From assembly GCA_024640665.1 (NCBI GenBank), contig JAHEEO010000187.1, positions 1 to 6,204 of the forward strand: 6,204 bases of DNA. Reading direction: 5' to 3'. Positions within the stretch are counted from its first letter, which is position 1. Each line of letters opens with the position of its first letter. Of the stretch, positions 1 through 5,530 are shown one piece after another. The notes beneath the pieces are model-generated. The model was not told the origin of the DNA. It saw nothing but the letters and a program-made list of their open reading frames with translations, and made no database searches. The position numbers were made by a program, and so were the translations under genes. The stretch comes from Rhodospirillales bacterium. Lineage in GTDB: Bacteria > Pseudomonadota > Gammaproteobacteria > Steroidobacterales > Rariloculaceae.

Positions 1-1273
1 CAAGAATCCGGCCATCACTGGAAAATGCAGAAATGACATCGACTTCACCAGCCGCCAGCGCTGAGTACATTAGCGTGCTGTCCATCGAAACTTGGTCACT
101 AAAGGGCAAAGTATACTGCTGCGTCAACGCGGCCCACTCTGGCCGGACGAAAAACTCATAGTCGCCGCCTATCGTCATTCGAGATGCAAACGGCGTTAGA
201 TCTGCAATGCTCTCGATGCCCAGTTGTCCAGCTCGCTCAGCGGACATCGCTAACGCATAGGCGTTTTCAAAACCGAGCGCTGCTGCGACTTCGATGTCGT
301 GCTCATCGAGCAACCAGTCACGCACTTCTGTAAGCATCGCGTCGCGGCCTGGATTGTCATTTCTCTGCATGTAGTTCGCCCAGATAGTGCCCGTGTAATC
401 GACATATGCGTCGATACTTCCGGCGGCCAGCGCATTAAAAGCGACTGCTGAACCCAGGCTGTCCCGCGACTCCACATTAAAACCAGCACGCGCCAGAGTG
501 CGTGATAACAGATTGCCCAAAATATACTGTTCCGTGAACGTCTTGGTGCCGACTACTGCTGTTGGGCCACTCGGACCGAGCAGCGCATAGTTCGCCAGAG
601 GCAATCCAACTATCACTGCTACCAGCAAAGCCGACACTCCCAGCGCCAATTTTCGGCGTTGCGATATCGCGATCTCGACACGACGAATCGACCAGTCAAG
701 TGCCAGCGCCAGCGATGCCGCAGCGACACACCCGACGAGCACAGCCGCGTAATTCTGCGTTTGCAGGCCGGAGAAAATGTAGTTTCCCAAACTGGTCGCG
801 CCGACCGGCGTCGACAGTGTCGCCATTCCAACGACCCAAACTGCCGCTGTTCTGATTCCGGCAATGATCACCGGCAAAGCCAGCGGCAGTTGAACTTTCG
901 CCAACAACTGCCAATGGGTCATTCCAAGCGCTCGGCCCGCTTCAATCAGACTCGGATCCACTTGTGCGATGCCGGTGACGGTATTGCGCAGAACCGGCAG
1001 CACGCTATAGAGCACAAGCGCCAGCAGCGCCGGCAAAAAACCGATGCGCCCCAGCAACGGCACCATGAGCGCAAGCAGAGCGAGACCCGGGATCGTCTGT
1101 ATCGCGCTGGCAACTGCCAATACGGGCTCCCGCAGACGCGGTTGTTGCCAAACCATCAAGGCTAGCGGAATGCTCAAGCCTATGCCCATGGAAAGTGCGG
1201 TGACGGTGAGCAATACATGCTGGCCAAGATACTCTGGCAATAGCCGCAATTGCTCTGCAAGGACGCTGTTCAT
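1..1273 (-). CDS. egtU: Fused ABC permease / substrate-binding protein, EgtU (OpuCB-OpuCC) type; C-terminus off the left edge
   Basis: This is the membrane channel plus solute receptor of an ABC importer for a quaternary-amine solute, probably ergothioneine or a related betaine. I translated the minus strand from the ATG at 1273 and found 424 uninterrupted codons to the window edge. Residues 1-195 form a BPD-type permease with several hydrophobic helices. A clear EAA cytoplasmic loop at about 111-140 begins EAGRALGM and ends in a VxLPLALPVIIAGI pattern. A further hydrophobic helix at about 208-226 tethers an OpuAC/ProX-like binding domain. That domain starts near residue 238 with VGTKTFTEQYILG and continues with DAYVDYTGT (288-296), GFENAYALAM (334-343) and a VDVISAF-SDGRI stretch near the edge. 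Aromatic residues such as Y290, Y293, F335 and Y339 could help form a cation cage. Fused family members run to roughly 500 residues, so about 80-90 are missing. Its start overlaps the ATPase stop as ATGA, implying coupled translation. The family call is firm. Ergothioneine as ligand is inferred from the neighbouring egt genes; glycine betaine, choline or hercynine are alternatives. Confidence 0.85.
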   Translation of the reverse strand, partial: MNSVLAEQLRLLPEYLGQHVLLTVTALSMGIGLSIPLALMVWQQPRLREPVLAVASAIQTIPGLALLALMVPLLGRIGFLPALLALVLYSVLPVLRNTVTGIAQVDPSLIEAGRALGMTHWQLLAKVQLPLALPVIIAGIRTAAVWVVGMATLSTPVGATSLGNYIFSGLQTQNYAAVLVGCVAAASLALALDWSIRRVEIAISQRRKLALGVSALLVAVIVGLPLANYALLGPSGPTAVVGTKTFTEQYILGNLLSRTLARAGFNVESRDSLGSAVAFNALAAGSIDAYVDYTGTIWANYMQRNDNPGRDAMLTEVRDWLLDEHDIEVAAALGFENAYALAMSAERAGQLGIESIADLTPFASRMTIGGDYEFFVRPEWAALTQQYTLPFSDQVSMDSTLMYSALAAGEVDVISAFSSDGRIL

Positions 1274-2037
1274 TGGCTGCGACCCATCGCCATGACGCGC
1301 GCTGCCTGGCGCTTGGGCATCTCCAGCAATGCCCGTACATATTCGTTTTGAGACGAATTCACGAGCTGCTCCGGCGTACCGGTCTCAATCAAGTATCCGG
1401 CGCGCATTACGGCGATGTTGTCGGCCATAAGAAGCGCCTCAGTAACGTCATGGGTAACCAAGACAATGGTCAGGCCAAGCGAACGCTTTAGCGCGATGAT
1501 TTCGCGCTGCAATTCATCTCTGCTAATAGGGTCCAGCGCAGCAAAAGGCTCGTCCATCAACAGCAATTCCGGCCCCGCCGCCAGCGCCCTGGCCACTCCA
1601 ACACGCTGTTGCTGCCCTCCGGACAGCTCGTGAGGGTAGCGCTGGGAAAATTCCTGAGGTGCCAAGCCGGTCAATGCTAAGAGTTCCTCGACACGAGCCT
1701 TGGTCTTTGTCTCAGGCCACTCCAGCAGTTCGGGTACCACCGCGATGTTCTTGGCAACGCTCAAGTGCGGAAACAACCCGATACCCTGGAATACGTAACC
1801 AATCTGGCGCCGCAGCTCGACAGGTTTCGAATCAAGGATGTTCCTGCCATTGAAGAAGATGTCCCCGGATGTAACTTCGATTAGCCGGTTGATCATTTTC
1901 AGTGTTGTAGTCTTACCGCAACCCGACTCGCCCAACAACACAAGCAGCGAACCGCGCTCTACGGATAAACTAAGCTCATCAACGACCGGATTAGCCGAGT
2001 TCGCAAAAACTTTTGAGACTTTATCGAGGACAATCAT
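1270..2037 (-). CDS. egtV: ABC importer ATPase, EgtV / OpuCA-ProV-like, without CBS domains
   Basis: This cytoplasmic ATPase drives the adjacent fused permease-binding protein. The 255-residue protein carries a complete nucleotide-binding domain: Walker A GESGCGKTT at 36-44, Q-loop Gln84 in YVFQGIGLFPH, signature LSGGQ at 138-142, Walker B LLLMDEP at 158-164 with Glu163 as catalytic base, the D-loop ALD, and the H-loop His196. The start MIVLDKVSKVF is the normal beginning of this family, so the ATG at 2037 is well placed, although no strong Shine-Dalgarno precedes it. ProV and OpuCA proteins of osmolyte systems usually carry a C-terminal tandem CBS regulatory region. Here the chain ends about 15 residues after the PKRQAARVMA stretch, so no CBS module is present. 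The stop overlaps the permease start by 4 bp (ATGA). The gene begins only 12 bp from the divergent lyase gene. The ATPase assignment is certain; the name egtV rests on gene context. Confidence 0.9.
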   Translation of the reverse strand: MIVLDKVSKVFANSANPVVDELSLSVERGSLLVLLGESGCGKTTTLKMINRLIEVTSGDIFFNGRNILDSKPVELRRQIGYVFQGIGLFPHLSVAKNIAVVPELLEWPETKTKARVEELLALTGLAPQEFSQRYPHELSGGQQQRVGVARALAAGPELLLMDEPFAALDPISRDELQREIIALKRSLGLTIVLVTHDVTEALLMADNIAVMRAGYLIETGTPEQLVNSSQNEYVRALLEMPKRQAARVMAMGRSQ

Positions 2038-2049
2038 CCAGAAACCATC

Positions 2050-3123
2050 ATGGATACGCAGACGAAAGTAAAGCTGGCACGAAACGAATTTCCAGTAGCC
2101 GGAAAGGGCACCTATCTAAATACAGCCAGTTTAGGCACCATTTCTAAAACGTATGCGCAAGTGCTCAAGGCCTGCATTCAGATAGACCTTGAAAACGGCC
2201 GCGCGGTACTGGAGCGCTACGAACGCGCGGCAGCGGCGGCTGCGCGCCTATGCGCTGAGCTGGCTCGCCTGGTGAACGCCAAACCGGAGCAACTTCTGCT
2301 CACCAATAGCACTGGTGATGGATTGCGCGCCGTCATTGAGAGCTTTAGCTGGCATCCCGGTGACGAAATAATTACAACCAACGCCGAACATTCTGCTTGT
2401 CTCGACCCGCTGAACTCGGCTGCAAAACGCAACGGACTCCGCATCCAGTTCGCGCGTCTACCAGAAGAACCTGAGCAATCGCTCGAGTGGCTCACCAATC
2501 AAATTACAAATAGAACAAAACTCATTGCTGTATCGGCCGTGGATTACAAGTCCGGCAGAAGACTGCCGGTCGAAGCAATCGCCTCTATCGCTCGCAAGCG
2601 CAATGTAAAAACCCTAATAGACGCCGCACAGTGTTTGGGCGGTGCCCCGCTCAACCTTGGCGACTCCAGTATCGACTTTTGCGCGATGCCACTTCAGAAA
2701 TGGCTTTGCGGCCCGCAAGGGCTCGGCGTTCTGTATAGCGCTAGCTCCAAACATGCACTGTTACGTGATCGCGTTCCATACGACTGGTGCACGCTGGAGG
2801 CAACTGCCGCGCACCTGGAATGGCTCACCAACAACTTGGACTGGGCGTGGATTCTCGAGCGCACGTCCATGCTCGCCAATTATGCGCACGGCCTCATACA
2901 GAATTTGCCTAATTGGAACACGCCAAACTCGCGAGCTGAGTCCGGCATTGTCACACTGAAGTCAACTGCAGAAATCTGCGCGCAAGGCGCTACTGCTCTA
3001 ACAGAATCGGGATTCACATTTAGGTATCTCCCCGAAGACCGCTACGTGCGGATTTCAACCGCATTCTTTAACTCCGAAGATGACATCGACAATCTATTTA
3101 GTGTGTTAACGGGCGCCAGTTAG
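2050..3123 (+). CDS. egtE: EgtE-like PLP-dependent hercynylcysteine sulfoxide lyase (class V aminotransferase fold)
   Basis: This enzyme is predicted to catalyse the last ergothioneine step: PLP-dependent C-S bond cleavage of hercynylcysteine sulfoxide, releasing pyruvate and ammonia and leaving the thione after reduction. The 357-residue protein has the class V (isopenicillin-N-epimerase / cysteine-desulfurase-like) layout. It shows an N-terminal YLNTASLG motif (22-29), the phosphate-binding segment TNSTGDGL (85-92), His114 in NAEHSA positioned to stack on the cofactor, IDAAQ (190-194) with Asp191 for the pyridine nitrogen and Gln194, and LQKWLCGPQGLG (215-226) with Lys217 as the Schiff-base lysine. 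Upstream in frame, a stop lies at 2014 and no other start codon follows it, so the ATG at 2050 is the only usable start; AGAAA just before it is a weak ribosome site. It lies 21 bp or slightly more ahead of egtB on the same strand. The family is certain. The specific EgtE function comes from the egtB-egtD neighbourhood; a cysteine desulfurase or epimerase role is the alternative. Confidence 0.85.
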   Translation: MDTQTKVKLARNEFPVAGKGTYLNTASLGTISKTYAQVLKACIQIDLENGRAVLERYERAAAAAARLCAELARLVNAKPEQLLLTNSTGDGLRAVIESFSWHPGDEIITTNAEHSACLDPLNSAAKRNGLRIQFARLPEEPEQSLEWLTNQITNRTKLIAVSAVDYKSGRRLPVEAIASIARKRNVKTLIDAAQCLGGAPLNLGDSSIDFCAMPLQKWLCGPQGLGVLYSASSKHALLRDRVPYDWCTLEATAAHLEWLTNNLDWAWILERTSMLANYAHGLIQNLPNWNTPNSRAESGIVTLKSTAEICAQGATALTESGFTFRYLPEDRYVRISTAFFNSEDDIDNLFSVLTGAS

Positions 3124-3144
3124 ACAAATTCTAATAATTTATGC

Positions 3145-4437
3145 ATGCTTGCGTGCTCAATGTCTTCACCAATGCCCACACTGCTTGGTTCGCGCGACGC
3201 GGAATGGTTGGAAAACGAATACCTCCAAGCTCGCGCGAATTCCATCGAGCTCATCGAGACGCTCGAGCCCGAAGATTGCGTAATCCAGACAATACCCGAG
3301 GTAAGCCCCACGAAGTGGCACTTGGCCCACGTCACTTGGTTCTTCGAACGCTTTTGTTTAATGGAACACGATGATTCGTACCGGCCATTCAATGAAGACT
3401 ATCTTTTTCTGTTCAACTCCTACTATCACAGCGTCGGCAAAATGCACTTGCGCTCGGCGCGCGGCCTGCTAAGTCGCCCGTTACTTAGCGAGGTATTGGC
3501 GTACCGCAATCATGTTGACTCGGCGATGCGGGCTTTCATCGACCAGCATCACGCCGACCCGGCAGTCAGCTTTAAAGTTGTGCTTGGAGTCCATCACGAA
3601 CAGCAACATCAAGAACTATTGCTTACAGACATAAAGCATGTGTTCTTCTCAAACCCGCTCGCTCCGCAGTTTCAAACCCAATCGCCGAACTACAAGCCGG
3701 TTGAAGTAGCCCATGAATTTATCGATCACAGCGGTGGAGAAGCCGAAGTCGGCGCGCAAGAAACCGGCTTCTGCTTTGACAATGAAACACCACGGCACCG
3801 CGTTTTGCTCAATGATTACGCGCTGGGTAATCGGCTTGTAACAAACGCCGAGTATCGTGAGTTTATGGGTGCGGGTGGGTATCGAGATTCACAACTTTGG
3901 CTCGCCGACGGGTGGGCTCACATTAATGAGCAGAATTGGAATCGGCCGATGTACTGGTCCGAAGAAACGGATCGCGAGTTCACGCTGCATGGCTGGCAGC
4001 CCATTGAACCGACGAATCCTGTAACGCACATAAGCTTGTATGAAGCCGATGCGTTTGCCCGGTGGGCCGGAGCTCGCCTGCCGAGTGAACAAGAATGGGA
4101 AACTGCTGCAGCGGGGGTGACTGTAACCGGCAACACACTCGACCAGAGACGATTCCACCCCAGCGCTCCGCAAAGTTCCAGCAGGCATGGTTTGCTGCAA
4201 CTCTGGGGTGACGTTTGGGAGTGGACGGCATCCCCATACGCGCCCTATCCACGATTCAAAACACTCGCCGGATCGCTCGGCGAATACAACGGCAAATTCA
4301 TGGCAAATCAAACCGTCGTTCGCGGCGGTTCCTGCGCATCCTGGGCATCGCACCTGCGAGCAAGCTATCGCAGTTTCTTTTATCCGCATGACCGTTGGCA
4401 GTTTCTAGGACTGCGCATGGCAAAGGACGTTCCATGA
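3145..4437 (+). CDS. egtB: Ergothioneine sulfoxide synthase EgtB (non-haem iron, DinB_2 + FGE-sulfatase domains)
   Basis: EgtB joins hercynine to a cysteine donor with O2, forming the C-S bond and a sulfoxide. Numbered from the ATG at 3145, the 430-residue protein has an N-terminal DinB-like helical domain (about 15-165). The three-histidine iron site is His62 in KWHLAHVTWFFE plus the HxxxHxE motif His151/His155/Glu157. The C-terminal FGE-sulfatase domain (about 200-428) shows RLVTNAEYREFM, WAGARLPSEQEWE, LWGDVWEWTASPY (352-364), VVRGGSCAS and a final RASYRSFFYPHDRWQFLGLR. An FNSYYHSVG stretch places adjacent Tyr93-Tyr94 in the N-terminal domain, as I recall for the cysteine-using Chloracidobacterium enzyme. 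The start is uncertain: in-frame ATGs lie at 3145, 3160 and 3172, and none has a clear Shine-Dalgarno, so translation may depend on coupling to egtE. The TGA overlaps the egtD ATG. Function is near certain; the cysteine donor is inference. Confidence 0.96.
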   Translation: MLACSMSSPMPTLLGSRDAEWLENEYLQARANSIELIETLEPEDCVIQTIPEVSPTKWHLAHVTWFFERFCLMEHDDSYRPFNEDYLFLFNSYYHSVGKMHLRSARGLLSRPLLSEVLAYRNHVDSAMRAFIDQHHADPAVSFKVVLGVHHEQQHQELLLTDIKHVFFSNPLAPQFQTQSPNYKPVEVAHEFIDHSGGEAEVGAQETGFCFDNETPRHRVLLNDYALGNRLVTNAEYREFMGAGGYRDSQLWLADGWAHINEQNWNRPMYWSEETDREFTLHGWQPIEPTNPVTHISLYEADAFARWAGARLPSEQEWETAAAGVTVTGNTLDQRRFHPSAPQSSSRHGLLQLWGDVWEWTASPYAPYPRFKTLAGSLGEYNGKFMANQTVVRGGSCASWASHLRASYRSFFYPHDRWQFLGLRMAKDVP

Positions 4438-5411
4438 GTTTACTCGCCGAAAAGACCGCAAATGTAGCTACTGCAGATGGCATGTTGCGGGAGGAAATAG
4501 GCGAAATCATTGCTGGCTTGAGCGCGTCTCCGAAACGCATTGAACCCAAGTACTTCTATGATCAAAACGGATCGGAGCTGTTTGACCGAATCTGCACGCT
4601 GCCAGAGTACTACCCGACGCGAACTGAGCGTTCGATCATGAGAGATAACATGGACGAGATCACACGGCTCGTCGGTCCGCGAGCCGCACTAATCGAGTTT
4701 GGCGCAGGATCAAACATCAAGGCACGCCAATTGTTGCGCGGACTCGAAAGCCCTGTCGCTTACGTTCCCGTCGAAATCTCCGGAGAGTATCTACTCGAAC
4801 AAGCAAACGACTTGAAAGCGGAATTTCCCTCGCTCAGCGTGAAACCCGTCGTTGCAGATTTCACGAAACCCTTCGATTTGCCTACTCATGAAGATGTTCC
4901 GGAGCGCAATCTGGTTTTCTTCCCAGGGTCCACGATCGGAAACTTTGAAGTCGATGAAGCTGAAAGCCTGCTGCGCGTGATGAAACACGAAGCCAGGATT
5001 GGCGGGGCGCTGCTGATCGGAGTCGATCTGGTAAAAGACATCGAGCGAGTGACCGCAGCATACAACGACCAGCAAGGCGTCACCGCCGCATTCAACTTGA
5101 ACGTTCTGGATCACTTGAATGAAGGCATCGGCGCTAACTTTCGACGCAACCTGTTTCGGCATAAGGCCGTGTATGACAAAGAGCACAATCGAATAGAAAT
5201 GCGTCTAATTGCCACTGCCGACCACTCGGTAGACCTACAGAAGAAAGCAATCGATTTCGCTGCCGGCGAACACATCGTCACGGAATACTCGCACAAGTAC
5301 ACAATTGATGGGTTTCGCAGCCTTGCCGAGCGCGCTGGTTGGACACCGCGGCATTGTTGGGTAGATGTGGACAATCTATTCAGCGTGCACTATCTAACCA
5401 GCGAGGCATAA
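4434..5411 (+). CDS. egtD: L-histidine Nalpha-trimethyltransferase EgtD
   Basis: EgtD transfers three methyl groups from S-adenosylmethionine to the alpha-amino group of histidine to make hercynine, the first committed intermediate of ergothioneine. The frame is open from an ATG at 4395, but I place the start at the ATG at 4434. This gives MSLLAEK and 325 residues, close to the 321 of mycobacterial EgtD, and an ATGA overlap with egtB; the earlier ATG would overlap egtB by more than 40 bp. Motifs are PKYFYDQNGSELFDRI (38-53), LPEYYPTR (56-63), the SAM-binding loop IEFGAGSNIKAR (87-98), VPVEIS (111-116), FFPGSTIGNF (162-171) and AYNDQQGVTAAFN (209-221). From memory of the Mycobacterium smegmatis structure (Tyr56, Asn166, Tyr206, Glu282, Ser284), the substrate residues map to Tyr60, Asn170, Tyr210, Glu284 and Ser286; all are present. 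Translation is probably coupled to egtB. It ends the tightly packed egt run; no strong terminator is seen after it. Confidence 0.97.
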   Translation: MSLLAEKTANVATADGMLREEIGEIIAGLSASPKRIEPKYFYDQNGSELFDRICTLPEYYPTRTERSIMRDNMDEITRLVGPRAALIEFGAGSNIKARQLLRGLESPVAYVPVEISGEYLLEQANDLKAEFPSLSVKPVVADFTKPFDLPTHEDVPERNLVFFPGSTIGNFEVDEAESLLRVMKHEARIGGALLIGVDLVKDIERVTAAYNDQQGVTAAFNLNVLDHLNEGIGANFRRNLFRHKAVYDKEHNRIEMRLIATADHSVDLQKKAIDFAAGEHIVTEYSHKYTIDGFRSLAERAGWTPRHCWVDVDNLFSVHYLTSEA

Positions 5412-5530
5412 CAACACTGGTTTTAATGCCGGCAGCCAGCACCGACGGCTGAAACTAATTAGTCGGAAAACGGTCGATGTAATAGAATGTCCAGCAAGGC
5501 TTCATTGCCGCAGTTATCCAGGAGACTCCA
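5412..5530. other. Intergenic region between egtD and the aldo/keto reductase, with a palindrome
   Basis: This 119-bp gap is the longest non-coding stretch in the window. It holds a perfect 10-bp palindrome ACTAATTAGT (5454-5463). Partly overlapping it is an interrupted inverted repeat, CCGAC (5442-5446) against GTCGG (5462-5466), and another short one, CAGCC (5433-5437) against GGCTG (5447-5451). None is followed by a T-run, so I do not call a rho-independent terminator. TAGAAT at 5483-5488 matches five of six bases of a sigma-70 -10 box, but no convincing -35 box sits 16-18 bp upstream. A separate promoter for the reductase is therefore possible but unproven. Confidence 0.4.
5520..5524 (+). 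promoter_or_regulatory. Ribosome binding site of the aldo/keto reductase
   Basis: AGGAG lies 6 bases before the ATG at 5531. It is the strongest Shine-Dalgarno match at any start in this window and fixes the start of the Tat signal peptide. The egt and transporter genes lack a comparable site. Confidence 0.8.

Noticed and set aside
562..855. Plus-strand 97-codon open frame
   Set aside because: Antisense shadow over the permease-receptor junction; low-complexity Pro/Ser/Arg-rich product with no ribosome site.
659..1165. Plus-strand open frame of 168 codons within the permease region
   Set aside because: It is antisense to the permease frame, which has a clear EAA loop and hydrophobic helices. 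The plus-strand product is rich in Arg, Gln and His with no recognisable motif, as expected for a shadow frame.
2013..2041. Possible egtE promoter with TTGAGA as -35 box
   Set aside because: No acceptable -10 hexamer occurs 16-18 bp downstream, and the start codon is too close.
3889..4389. Minus-strand open frame of 166 codons
   Set aside because: It lies fully opposite the FGE-sulfatase domain of EgtB, which is strongly motif-supported; the antisense product shows no family features.
4395..4433. Upstream ATG extending EgtD by 13 residues
   Set aside because: The extension translates the tail of egtB in another frame, whereas the ATG at 4434 gives the usual family length and a classic ATGA coupling overlap.
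5428..5451. Possible rho-independent terminator after egtD
   Set aside because: The stems are only 4-5 bp with long loops and no T-run follows, so the pattern does not meet terminator criteria.
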